A program made the position numbers and the translations under genes. Below, in pieces: positions 26,126 to 34,085 of a stretch of DNA of 64,000 bases. Position 1 is the first letter of the stretch, and every line of letters begins with the position of its first letter. The notes beneath the pieces were generated by a model, which saw only the letters and a list, made by a program, of their open reading frames with translations, was not told where the DNA came from and ran no database searches. Source of the stretch: Pseudocitrobacter corydidari (GTDB lineage Bacteria; Pseudomonadota; Gammaproteobacteria; Enterobacterales; Enterobacteriaceae); NCBI RefSeq assembly GCF_021172065.1, contig NZ_CP087880.1, positions 2,704,583-2,768,582 on the forward strand, given 5' to 3'.

Positions 26126-26141
26126 AGCAACTATCGTGCCA
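26126..26141 (-). promoter_or_regulatory. sigma-54 promoter of the lafB operon
   Basis: On the minus strand the sequence is TGGCAC-GATAG-TTGCT, a full match to the sigma-54 -24/-12 consensus with correct spacing. The -12 GC lies about 50 bp before the lafB ATG. LafK, encoded in this locus, is the obvious activator. Confidence 0.9.
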
Positions 26142-26232
26142 ACTTTTTAATTGCGATTAATCAGTTAGTTACGAAAAGGGAGGAATATCCTTTTCCGCTA
26201 TTTCCGGCAGGAGGAAAGCGAGTGCCGGATAC

Positions 26233-26262
26233 AAAAACACCGCCATACAGCGGTGTTTTTTT
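26233..26262 (-). terminator. rho-independent terminator of the downstream flagellin gene
   Basis: An 11-bp perfect stem (AAAAACACCGC / GCGGTGTTTTT) with a 6-nt loop and U-tracts on both strands lies 20 bp beyond the flagellin stop. Confidence 0.92.
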
Positions 26263-26281
26263 ACAGGGATTGCAGAAGGGA

Positions 26282-27163
26282 TTAACCCAGCAGCGACATC
26301 ACCATGCTGGACATGCTGTTGGACTGCTTCAGCATGGACATGCTGGTTTGTGCCAGCATCTGGTTACGGGTCATAGAAGAGGCTTCGCTGGCGAAGTCCG
26401 CATCCTGAATGTTGCCCAGCGCCAGTTCGGTGTTATCTTTCATGTTCGCCAGGTTGGCGGCAGTGTGACCCAGACGGTTGATGCTCGCACCCATTTTGGA
26501 ACGTACAGAACCGACATCATTCAGAGCGGTTTCCAGTTTATCCATCATATCTTTTGCGCCCGCCGCGTCAGTCAGGTTGATACCGGCCGCCGGGTCATTC
26601 CAGTCACCGAAACCAAAACCGTCGGCATCAAACAGAGCATTCGTACCGCCAGTGCTGAGTTCAGCAGACAGATCCAGCTCCATCGTTTCACCGGAAGAAG
26701 AACCAATCTGGAAGTTCAGTGCCGTTGCAAATTTGCTGCCTGACGCGCCGAACAGTTTTTCACCAGCATAAGAGGTGTTATCCATGATGTTTTTCAGTTC
26801 GGCATTCAGGTCGTTCAGTTCCGCATTGATCGCTGAACGGTCATCAGTGGTGTTGGTGTCGTTCGCCGCCTGCGTAGCAAGGTCTTTCATGCGGTACATG
26901 ATGTTGCTCACTTCGTCGAACGCACCTTCCGCCGTCTGCATCAGCGCTGTCGCGTCAGAAATGTTACGCTGGGCAACCGCCATACCGTTGCTCTGACCCT
27001 GAAGACGGGTCGCAATCTGCAAACCTGCCGCATCGTCAGCCGCAGAGTTAATACGCTTACCGGTGCCCAGGCGTTCCATCGCGGTGGACAGCATGCTGTT
27101 AGATTTATTCAGCGCATTCGTGGAAGCCATAGAAGCGGAGTTAGTAAAAATTGACAGTGCCAT
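26282..27163 (-). CDS. lafA: lateral flagellin LafA, downstream copy
   Basis: The 293-residue flagellin has the conserved D0/D1 N-terminal part (TNALNKSNSMLSTAMERLGT, then KRINSAADDAAGLQI) and C-terminal part (SMLKQSNSMSSMVMSLLG), with only a short variable centre. This small size without extra outer domains is typical of lateral flagellins. It is nearly identical to the upstream copy in the ends and differs around residues 145-215. Each copy has its own promoter-like element and terminator, so they are separate transcription units. AAGGAA is the ribosome site. Confidence 0.95.
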   Translation of the reverse strand: MALSIFTNSASMASTNALNKSNSMLSTAMERLGTGKRINSAADDAAGLQIATRLQGQSNGMAVAQRNISDATALMQTAEGAFDEVSNIMYRMKDLATQAANDTNTTDDRSAINAELNDLNAELKNIMDNTSYAGEKLFGASGSKFATALNFQIGSSSGETMELDLSAELSTGGTNALFDADGFGFGDWNDPAAGINLTDAAGAKDMMDKLETALNDVGSVRSKMGASINRLGHTAANLANMKDNTELALGNIQDADFASEASSMTRNQMLAQTSMSMLKQSNSMSSMVMSLLG

Positions 27164-27211
27164 TGTGTGGATTCCTTTTGTAAAATCAGTATTCAGTTGC
27201 TCTGATTAATA

Positions 27212-27240
27212 AGAACGACACACAGGTTTTAAAAATTAAA
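27212..27240 (-). promoter_or_regulatory. sigma-28 (LafS) type promoter of the downstream flagellin gene
   Basis: The minus strand reads TTTAATTT-N13-GTCGTTCT, i.e. TAAT-N15-GTCG. It has the same spacing and -35 as the other flagellin promoter, but the -10 has GTCG instead of GCCG, which may make it weaker. Confidence 0.65.
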
Positions 27241-27290
27241 TCGAATATCCTCTGATTGACATTTTTTTACACCCGCCAGTCAGCAGGCAT

Positions 27291-27320
27291 AAAAAAAGCC
27301 GTACCCCTGAAGGATACGGC
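27291..27320 (-). terminator. rho-independent terminator of the upstream flagellin gene
   Basis: The minus strand forms GCCGTATCC-TTCAG-GGGTACGGC (9-bp stem with one wobble) followed by TTTTTTT, 28 bp beyond the flagellin stop. Confidence 0.93.
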
Positions 27321-27348
27321 CTGATCTCGGCACAAAAAGCGCGACCGA

Positions 27349-28227
27349 TTAACCCAGCAGTGACATCACCATGCTGGACATGCTGTTGGACTGCTTCAGC
27401 ATGGACATGCTGGTTTGCGCCAGCATCTGGTTACGCGTCATAGAAGAGGCTTCGCTGGCGAAGTCCGCATCCTGAATGTTGCTCAACGCCAGTTCGGTGT
27501 TGTCTTTCATGTTCGCCAGGTTGGACGCCGTGTGGCCCAGACGGTTAATGCTCGCACCCATTTTGGAACGTACAGCACCGACGTCATTCAGTGCGGTTTC
27601 CAGTTGATCCATCATGGTTTTCGCGCCAGCTGCGTCAGTCAGTTCAATACCGGACGCAGTATTAGACCAGTCACCAAACGCAAAACCGGTCGTCTCATCA
27701 AACAGGCCACCAGTCGCGCCGCCCAGTTCGCCAGAGAGATCGATAGTCATGGTTTCGCCAGAAGAAGAGCCAATCTGGAAGTTCAGTGCGTCAGCGAATT
27801 TACCGTTGGAACCGAACAGCTTATCACCCGCGTAAGAGGTGTTGCCCATGATGTTTTTCAGTTCGGCGTTCAGGTCGTTCAGTTCCGCATTGATTGCGGA
27901 ACGGTCATCAGTGGTGTTGGTGTCGTTCGCCGCCTGCGTAGCAAGGTCTTTCATGCGGTACATAATGTTGCTCACTTCGTCGAACGCACCTTCCGCCGTC
28001 TGCATCAGCGCCGTCGCGTCAGAGATGTTACGCTGGGAAACGGCCATACCATTGGTCTGGCCCTGAAGACGGGTTGCAATCTGCAAACCAGCCGCATCAT
28101 CGGCAGCGGAGTTAATACGCTTACCGGTACCCAGACGTTCCATCGCAGTCGATAACATGCTGTTTGATTTATTCAGTGCGTTGGTAGACGCCATAGAAGC
28201 AGAGCTGGTGAAGATAGAAAGGGACAT
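27349..28227 (-). CDS. lafA: lateral flagellin LafA, upstream copy
   Basis: The 292-residue flagellin has the same D0/D1 ends as its neighbour and a different centre (GELGGATGGLFDETTGFAFG). The start at 28227 is chosen over an upstream in-frame codon because AAGGAG lies 8 bases before it. A good LafS-type promoter is placed 57 bp upstream and a terminator follows. The pair is a tandem duplication; selection has kept both ends nearly the same. The better promoter suggests this is the main filament subunit. Confidence 0.95.
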   Translation of the reverse strand: MSLSIFTSSASMASTNALNKSNSMLSTAMERLGTGKRINSAADDAAGLQIATRLQGQTNGMAVSQRNISDATALMQTAEGAFDEVSNIMYRMKDLATQAANDTNTTDDRSAINAELNDLNAELKNIMGNTSYAGDKLFGSNGKFADALNFQIGSSSGETMTIDLSGELGGATGGLFDETTGFAFGDWSNTASGIELTDAAGAKTMMDQLETALNDVGAVRSKMGASINRLGHTASNLANMKDNTELALSNIQDADFASEASSMTRNQMLAQTSMSMLKQSNSMSSMVMSLLG

Positions 28228-28283
28228 TATTTTTTCTCCTTGGGTGACCTGTCCGTCAGGCACTTTACTGTTACTGATTAGGT

Positions 28284-28312
28284 AAAACGGCCACGTCCAG
28301 GGGGAAATTAAA
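28284..28312 (-). promoter_or_regulatory. sigma-28 (LafS) type promoter of the upstream flagellin gene
   Basis: The minus strand reads TTTAATTT-N13-GCCGTTTT, i.e. TAAT-N15-GCCG, fitting the FliA-type spacing. It lies 57 bp before the ATG. Confidence 0.75.
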
Positions 28313-28930
28313 TTTTATTTTACGTCTTTTTTTATCTCTCAGCATAAAAATATAGGACTCATCCGATAAGACTCACTAATAATAACCAGATTATTCCTCA
28401 TTGGTTTATGTGACCCCTAATAAAAAACGCACAATCAGAATAAAAGGCGACACAAAAAATGAGACTCTTAATTTTTATTTTAATTTTTCTTTAAGCACAC
28501 CCGAAAACCCTACTCTTCCGTAGGGTAAAGATTTTTTAATAAAACATTCGCGTTACATCACCACCGCCATATTTAACATTAATATCTTTTAACTATTCGG
28601 ATTAACTTTTACTCAAATATCTTAATCAGCGGCGAGATTTTTTGCTATTTAAGGTGTTGCGCGTCGCACTTTTATCGCGTAAAAAGAGCGCCGGGAAAAG
28701 ATTGTTCCTTCATGCCCGGACAGGAGGAAGTGAGTAAACCTTCCGTTATTGTTCAAAGTATGTGCACACCTGTTCGTAACGAATCGCTTATTCCTTTTCT
28801 GCTTCTTGTATATACGGCAATTGTTTGTAAACATCAGTTTGCTGTAACAATTAAATAACAAAGCATCCAACCGTAATTTATGACATCAATTATTGCTTGA
28901 ATGGGAATGGTCACCGCCATCAAATAACCG
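28313..28930. other. AT-rich intergenic region between flagellin and lafZ
   Basis: About 620 bases hold no supported gene. The strand carries the unmapped lafZ promoter. A small hairpin at 28507-28526 (ACCCTAC / GTAGGGT, 6-nt loop) is followed by a T-run on the plus strand and might be a terminator. No sigma-54 or LafS motif facing lafZ was found. Confidence 0.5.
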
Positions 28931-29869
28931 ATGAATAAACGCTACTGCTCTGTAAATAACTGGCTGATTGATCTTCCGTCGGGATCTCTCCTCCATTTAA
29001 CAACCGGAGAAAGGAAGCGCCTTGGCGAATACCAGCTAAAATTGCTGGATATTCTGATGCAGGATGCAGGAAGAATCTTCACTCGTGAAGAATTGACAAC
29101 CCTGGTATGGGAACGACGTGTAATTGGCAATAACAGTCTCCCTAATGCTATCCATGCGTTACGTACTGCGCTGGAAGATGACGGTAAACAGCAAAGAATT
29201 ATCAAAACCGTACCTAAAAAGGGGTATTTGCTGGAGCCGGAATATTGCCGCGTTATTGAAAAAGAAGAAAGTGAAGTCAGCGAGTCGCCTGATGCCTCAT
29301 CTGAATCTGAGGCAGAAATCAGCACGCCAGAAGAAAATGTTCCGGAATTACGCCCTGAGACGCTGGCTCCTGTTTTTGCGACACCAGAAACAACGCCCCT
29401 GGTTGTCTCCCTCCCGGTGGCCCGTATCAATCGCACAACATTTGTACTGATTGTTGTCCTGGCGATGGTATGCAGCGCCATGTTGACCTGGTGGCTGGTG
29501 AAACGCCAGGACAACGACCATCTGACGGCGAAAGAGGTTCAGCCTAACGTTTACAGCAATATTCATATCTATGCGATTGAGCCATCGGGCGAACTGTCCT
29601 ACAGCGCGGATAATCTTTACAGCAAGCTGAAAGACTCACTCTACGCATTAAATCAGCAGATTAAAATGCAATCCGTGTCGATGACGGTCTACTTCAGTAA
29701 CAAAAATTTCGTGCTGAACTACACCTTCGCGCTTACCAGTCCTTGTGATAAGCGACAACTGGTGATGGCGATTTACCACTGGCGTCTTGACCCGACCCAG
29801 CTTAACAACCTGATACTGCGTGAAACCCGGAGAAAACTGGATGAAATGGCTACCTGTACAGAGAATTAA
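28931..29869 (+). CDS. lafZ: LafZ, ToxR-like transmembrane transcriptional regulator
   Basis: The 312-residue protein has an OmpR/ToxR winged helix at the N-terminus (about 1-105: GRIFTREELTTLVW, NAIHALRTALEDDGK, IKTVPKKGYLL) and an acidic Ser/Pro/Glu linker (106-160). One membrane helix spans 169-190, followed by a periplasmic domain with two cysteines (272 and 309). The ToxR/CadC/TcpP layout lets a periplasmic signal control transcription from the membrane. Its strand is opposite to the flagellins and LafW. The next gene overlaps its end and encodes a single-helix periplasmic protein, as in toxRS. Targets are unknown; lafK or flagellar genes are plausible. Confidence 0.88.
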   Translation: MNKRYCSVNNWLIDLPSGSLLHLTTGERKRLGEYQLKLLDILMQDAGRIFTREELTTLVWERRVIGNNSLPNAIHALRTALEDDGKQQRIIKTVPKKGYLLEPEYCRVIEKEESEVSESPDASSESEAEISTPEENVPELRPETLAPVFATPETTPLVVSLPVARINRTTFVLIVVLAMVCSAMLTWWLVKRQDNDHLTAKEVQPNVYSNIHIYAIEPSGELSYSADNLYSKLKDSLYALNQQIKMQSVSMTVYFSNKNFVLNYTFALTSPCDKRQLVMAIYHWRLDPTQLNNLILRETRRKLDEMATCTEN

Positions 29870-30311
29870 TCTCCTGCTCAGCCTGGCCATTATTCTGGTG
29901 GCTATCTCGCCCCTGGTCTGGAAAACACTCACGTCCTCCGCCATAAAACGCGGGGCTGACGTTGAAGGAACGTTCCAGATGGGGTTTTACGACCTCAAAT
30001 CGCAGAGTAAAGAGATTTACGACGCGCACCTGAAGACGACACACGGCACGATCCTGACCACTATCATCAGCCCAAACGATAACCGTTTTGTGCTGAAAGG
30101 TACGTTTACGCCCGCAAAAAAACGCGACGGGAAGATCTACTATTATCTGACGCCGGTGTACTACAGTAAGACACAAAAAACGCTGATGATTGACAGTCTG
30201 GTCGATCAACTGATGCACACGACGTTCTGGATGGAACCGTTGTCGCTGAACAATCAGCCGTTGGTGGTAGGAGAAAGCGGGGCTATCTTTTTATATCCAT
30301 TACGGAAGTAG
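29841..30311 (+). CDS. small membrane-anchored periplasmic protein, possible ToxS-like partner of LafZ
   Basis: The 156-residue protein has one N-terminal membrane helix (about 9-27: INLLLSLAIILVAISPLVW) and a periplasmic beta-rich remainder (IYYYLTPVYYSK, SGAIFLYPLRK). The ATG at 29841 has GGAG 8 bases upstream and overlaps lafZ by 29 bp, so translation is coupled. ToxS and TcpH are proteins of this size and topology encoded straight after ToxR and TcpP and protect or tune them. I see no direct sequence match to ToxS, so the pairing is inferred from size, topology and overlap. Confidence 0.7.
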   Translation: MKWLPVQRINLLLSLAIILVAISPLVWKTLTSSAIKRGADVEGTFQMGFYDLKSQSKEIYDAHLKTTHGTILTTIISPNDNRFVLKGTFTPAKKRDGKIYYYLTPVYYSKTQKTLMIDSLVDQLMHTTFWMEPLSLNNQPLVVGESGAIFLYPLRK

Positions 30312-30323
30312 GCGCATCGTCGC

Positions 30324-30352
30324 CCGGTATTCTCTTTCGCAGAGAATACCGG
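30324..30352. terminator. long hairpin between lafZ partner and lafW
   Basis: A perfect 12-bp stem (CCGGTATTCTCT / AGAGAATACCGG) with a TTCGC loop separates convergent genes. It lacks U-tracts, so it may be a weak bidirectional terminator or mRNA end stabiliser. Confidence 0.6.
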
Positions 30353-30371
30353 TTAAGCACAGTGTCGCCCT

Positions 30372-31379
30372 TTATCCCAGTAAATTCTTTACTGTTGCCA
30401 GTCGCACATTCGCCTGCGCACCAAGCGCCTGCGACAACGTGGCAAATCTTTTCGCACTGTTCGCCAGCGCTTCACCTAGCCCCCGCGCGGTTTCTAACGC
30501 CTGCTGCGGGTTGTACACTGTTGCCATATCATCAATGCGCGTGGCCACGCGATCCTGCTGCTGACGCAGACGGCTACGCTGGCTGGTGATGTGCTCCAGG
30601 GTATGTTGCAGCTTCACCGCCCCTTCTCTTTCGCGGCCTGTGGTCAGCGCCAGCATCTCATCGCTACTGGCGCTTTCCGCCTGCGGCGACAGCAGCGTGA
30701 AGGCATCGGCTGGATAGCTTCTGCCCTCACCGCGCACGGTGAGTTGCCCGGTGACACGCTCCCACCGGCTTTCATCCACACTGAACAGCAGTTGCCCGCC
30801 CCCGCTCTGGCGCGCATGAATGCCTAAACGCCCAAGGCCGACATTCAGTTGCGTCAGAATCTGACGCGGCGAGGCATCAGCCGGAAGCGATACGGCGCTC
30901 ATTTCCCGCTGACGTCCTCCCAGTGAGAACACCAGCGTCTCGCCATCCGGATTATTCAACAGCTTTTCACTGCCCGGCAGCGTAAAACTGACCGTGCTTT
31001 TTTGCTCCAGTGAGGCATTCAGATGGCGATCGATCGTGCCGCCGGAAAGCTGAGTTCGCTGCGTAAGGTGCTTTTGCAGTGCATTCACCTGCGCGGAGGC
31101 ATCACCGCGCTGGAAGGATTGCCGAAGCTGTAACAACTGCGTCTCCGTGCGCGCCAGATAGCTGTCTGCCTGCTGAACTGCCGTGAGTTGCTGATTAAGC
31201 TGGACGTTGTAGCGCATGGGACGGCGCGACAGCAGCGCCGATTCCGGAAATGTACTGCGTGGTGTCGACGCCTCAGGTGCGCGAACGCGAGAGACTGTTT
31301 GCGGTGCCTCGAGGGTTCCGCGCCCGGTAGCCGGGGACGCGGACGTGGTCAGGGATGGTGTTTTTAAACCCACTTGCAT
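30372..31379 (-). CDS. lafW: LafW, hook-associated / flagellin-like protein
   Basis: The 335-residue protein lies directly after lfgL on the same strand, the lafW position in Flag-2 loci. Its C-terminal third is helical and flagellin-like (QQDRVATRIDDMATVYNPQQ, then LGEALANSAKRFATLSQALG, ending VRLATVKNLLG). The middle has a beta domain (TVSFTLPGSEKLLNNPDGET). It is thought to be a junction or filament-associated protein, but its exact role is not established. Its ATG is 5 bp beyond the lfgL stop, so the two are co-transcribed. Confidence 0.82.
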   Translation of the reverse strand: MQVGLKTPSLTTSASPATGRGTLEAPQTVSRVRAPEASTPRSTFPESALLSRRPMRYNVQLNQQLTAVQQADSYLARTETQLLQLRQSFQRGDASAQVNALQKHLTQRTQLSGGTIDRHLNASLEQKSTVSFTLPGSEKLLNNPDGETLVFSLGGRQREMSAVSLPADASPRQILTQLNVGLGRLGIHARQSGGGQLLFSVDESRWERVTGQLTVRGEGRSYPADAFTLLSPQAESASSDEMLALTTGREREGAVKLQHTLEHITSQRSRLRQQQDRVATRIDDMATVYNPQQALETARGLGEALANSAKRFATLSQALGAQANVRLATVKNLLG

Positions 31380-31384
31380 AGCGA

Positions 31385-32299
31385 TTACAACATACTGAAG
31401 AGGTTAAGCTGACTTACCATGCTGTAAGCCTTATTGGTGATCTGTACCGACTGCATATAAAGCTGCAGGTTAACGGACGTGGTCACCTGATCGGTGTCAG
31501 CCAGATCGCTGACCAGTTGCTGATTAGCCAGGCTCACATCCGTATGCGCATCCCCCAGCAATGTCAGGCGGTTCTGACGTCCACCGAGGTCGGTAAACAG
31601 GCTTGCAACGTCATCGCGTGAGTTCTGTACCGATCCCAGCATCGCGTCAATATCGTCTTTGTAATCAGCGAAACTGGCGTTCGGATCCTGCATCTTTTCG
31701 CTCAGTTCTTTGAGCTTATTCAGCATCTCCAGGTCATTACCTGAATCAGAAAACGCGTGCGCAATGGCGGTATTTTCCGTAATGGTCACACCGTTCGCAA
31801 CAATGGTTTCACGGGTACTGTCGTTACCGCCATAAACGTATTGGCCATTCTCATCCAGCGTGACAGGTTTGCTGTCGGTTTTCGTGCCGGAAAAAAGATA
31901 GCTGCCGTTCTCATTTTTGGCGTTCATCGTCGCCACCAGCGAGTCGAGCATGGAAGCAATTTCCGCGCCGTAGCCCGCCATATCTTTCTGACTGTGAGAA
32001 CTGTTGTTGGCTGATAACAGCTTGTCATTCAAAGAGAGCAACTGATTACTGAGCGCATTGACGTTCGACTCCTGAATCGAGAGCGCACCGCTGAGGCTTG
32101 TAATATTGCTCTGATATTGGGTGATCGCTGACTGCTCGCGGTTAAGCTGCACCAGGCGGCTGGCCGCCACCGGATCGTCTGACGGCACATTGATACGCTT
32201 GAGCGTAGACATCTGTTCCATCAGCTTGGTCAGCCGGGTGCTGTTCGTACCCATCTGCGATAGCATGGCATTTGAATTGTAGAGACTACTGATACGCAT
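31385..32299 (-). CDS. lfgL: hook-filament junction protein LfgL (FlgL, HAP3)
   Basis: The 304-residue protein has the FlgL N-terminus (MRISSLYNSNAMLSQMGTNS, then LMEQMSTLKRINVPSDDPVA) and a flagellin-like C-terminal helix (LQLYMQSVQITNKAYSMVSQLNLFSML, residues 278-304). It joins the hook to the filament with LfgK. AAGGAAAAGG is the ribosome site. It follows lfgK by 22 bp. Confidence 0.95.
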   Translation of the reverse strand: MRISSLYNSNAMLSQMGTNSTRLTKLMEQMSTLKRINVPSDDPVAASRLVQLNREQSAITQYQSNITSLSGALSIQESNVNALSNQLLSLNDKLLSANNSSHSQKDMAGYGAEIASMLDSLVATMNAKNENGSYLFSGTKTDSKPVTLDENGQYVYGGNDSTRETIVANGVTITENTAIAHAFSDSGNDLEMLNKLKELSEKMQDPNASFADYKDDIDAMLGSVQNSRDDVASLFTDLGGRQNRLTLLGDAHTDVSLANQQLVSDLADTDQVTTSVNLQLYMQSVQITNKAYSMVSQLNLFSML

Positions 32300-32321
32300 A
32301 ATTTACCTTTTCCTTAAGCGC

Positions 32322-33692
32322 TTAAAACAGACTCATCAGATCGGTGAAAATCTGGTTGCCGGTGGAGATAACCTTCATGTTGGCCTGATAAGCCTGCATA
32401 TAGATCTGAAGGTTTATCGCCTCCTCATCCTGGTTTACCGCACTCAGGTTATCGCGTTGATTTTGCGCCTGTTCGCTCACCGCAACCGCGGCTTCCATTT
32501 CCGTGGTGCTCTGTTTGCTGGCGATACCTATCGTCGAGATAATAGCCGCCGCGCCCTCGTTCAGACTCATGTTGCCTAAACCGGGAATATCTGTTTTCTG
32601 ATTTTTAAGCTCAATCAGTGCCGTCAGGTTGTCACTGTTGCCGGGTTCGCCCTTAACCGCAGAAAGTGCTATCTCTTCGGGTTTGACATCATTCACCTGC
32701 AACATTCCTGCCGGGTTGGTGGGATCGAAGGTAAAGAGAGGCTTACCCTGATTGCCGTTCAGGTCGTAGCCCTTCTCCAGTTGCTCATTGAAGAGGTCTG
32801 CCACAGCCTTTGCCATCCCCTGCACGGCGTCTTTCATCTCCTGCAGCGTGCCGGTTTCATAATCGTACAGAGCCCCCAGTTGACCGCCGGTAGACGGGTT
32901 GAGTGAAAATTCACTGGTGGAGAATTTCAGCATCAACGTCGTGTCACCGTTTGCATCCTGCCCTACGCTCAATTGCCCGGCTGTTTTACCGCTGACTAAT
33001 GGTTGACCATTGGTCAGGGAAACCGTAAAGCTACCGGACTTATCTTCACTGACCTTAACGTCAGCCATCGAACTGAGTGTTTTTACCAGCTCATCACGCT
33101 GGTCGCGAAGGACACTGGCATTTCCGCCCGTTGATTCCATATCGGCGATTTTTTTGTTGTAGTCGGCGATGTTACCGCTCAGGGTATTAATCTGATCAAC
33201 CATCGCGCTACGCTGCGTGTTAATCGACTCTTTCTGGCTGCTAATAAAGTTATTCACGCTGTTAAAACGTGTCGCCAGTGACCCCGCCTGGTTGATCAAT
33301 TGCTGGCGTAATGCCGGCGATTCCGGTGTCTGGGTCAGGGCACTCAGGGCGTTAACAAACTCATCCAGACCATTGCCCAGGCTTGTGGTATCGGTGCCAA
33401 CCACCTTTTCAAGCGAAGTGATGTACTGGTTTTCCGTTGAGAAATAGTTCGCTTTGGTGTTGGTCTGCCAGACCTGATTCACCAGATACTGGCTGGAGAT
33501 ACGGCGAATGCTGTCTACCTGTACGCCGCTGCCCGGCGTCAACCCGGCTTCCCCCATCGGCCCGATGGAGCTTTGCACCGAGCCCTGACGGCTGTAGCCG
33601 CCCACCAGCATGTTGGCGATGTTCATCGATGTTACGTTCATGCCTACCTGTGCGGCCTGCAAGCCGCTGTAAGCAATATTAATCATACTCAT
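32322..33692 (-). CDS. lfgK: hook-filament junction protein LfgK (FlgK, HAP1)
   Basis: The 456-residue protein has the rod/hook N-terminal motif (MSMINIAYSGLQAAQVGMNV, SMNIANMLVGGYSRQ) and the C-terminal motif (EEAINLQIYMQAYQANMKVIST). GGAG lies 6 bp before the ATG, overlapping the lfgJ stop region. A LafS-type promoter sits inside the 3' end of lfgJ, so lfgK-lfgL-lafW can be expressed late on their own, as flgKL are in Salmonella. Confidence 0.95.
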   Translation of the reverse strand: MSMINIAYSGLQAAQVGMNVTSMNIANMLVGGYSRQGSVQSSIGPMGEAGLTPGSGVQVDSIRRISSQYLVNQVWQTNTKANYFSTENQYITSLEKVVGTDTTSLGNGLDEFVNALSALTQTPESPALRQQLINQAGSLATRFNSVNNFISSQKESINTQRSAMVDQINTLSGNIADYNKKIADMESTGGNASVLRDQRDELVKTLSSMADVKVSEDKSGSFTVSLTNGQPLVSGKTAGQLSVGQDANGDTTLMLKFSTSEFSLNPSTGGQLGALYDYETGTLQEMKDAVQGMAKAVADLFNEQLEKGYDLNGNQGKPLFTFDPTNPAGMLQVNDVKPEEIALSAVKGEPGNSDNLTALIELKNQKTDIPGLGNMSLNEGAAAIISTIGIASKQSTTEMEAAVAVSEQAQNQRDNLSAVNQDEEAINLQIYMQAYQANMKVISTGNQIFTDLMSLF

Positions 33693-33695
33693 GGG

Positions 33696-34085
33696 TTACT
33701 CCTGTTCGCGCATCACCGGGACAACGGGCGTTTTCAGTTCGTTGGGCTGCTCTTTTAAAGCGGCCAGTTGTCCCGCATCCTTAAGCGGCATGCTCAGCTG
33801 AGGTGAAAGCTGGTCGATAATCATCTGCGCAATACCGGTACTGCGTTGTGATGCCAGCTCTGAGGCCAGCTTGTCGTCGTAAAAATCGCGCATCATGCGC
33901 TGCTGCTTGCTGTTAAACGGGTTATCTTCCCCCAGCACGTCAGCGGCCTTACGCATCTGCGACATCATCGAGCGCAGCATCAATGCTTCGAACTGCTCTG
34001 CGGCCTGTTCAAGATTTTGCGGTTTCACCTGCCCGGTGAGATCACCCGGCAGAATGGACGTTTGGCGATTAACAGGATTCAGCAT
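33696..34085 (-). CDS. lfgJ: rod-binding protein LfgJ, rod-cap domain only
   Basis: The 129-residue protein matches the N-terminal rod-scaffold domain of FlgJ (AAEQFEALMLRSMMSQMRKA, NSKQQRMMRDFYDDKLASEL, GIAQMIIDQL). It lacks the C-terminal muramidase domain found in the roughly 310-residue Salmonella FlgJ. No remnant of that domain lies downstream, since lfgK begins 3 bp later. The peptidoglycan-opening activity must come from another enzyme. Its ATG overlaps the lfgI stop by one base. Confidence 0.93.
   Translation of the reverse strand: MLNPVNRQTSILPGDLTGQVKPQNLEQAAEQFEALMLRSMMSQMRKAADVLGEDNPFNSKQQRMMRDFYDDKLASELASQRSTGIAQMIIDQLSPQLSMPLKDAGQLAALKEQPNELKTPVVPVMREQE
33757..33783 (-). promoter_or_regulatory. 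sigma-28 (LafS) type promoter for lfgKL-lafW, inside lfgJ
   Basis: The minus strand reads TAAG-N15-GCCGCTTT. It shares 14 consecutive bases (GACAACTGGCCGCT) with the lfgM promoter and lies 64 bp before the lfgK ATG. Confidence 0.7.
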
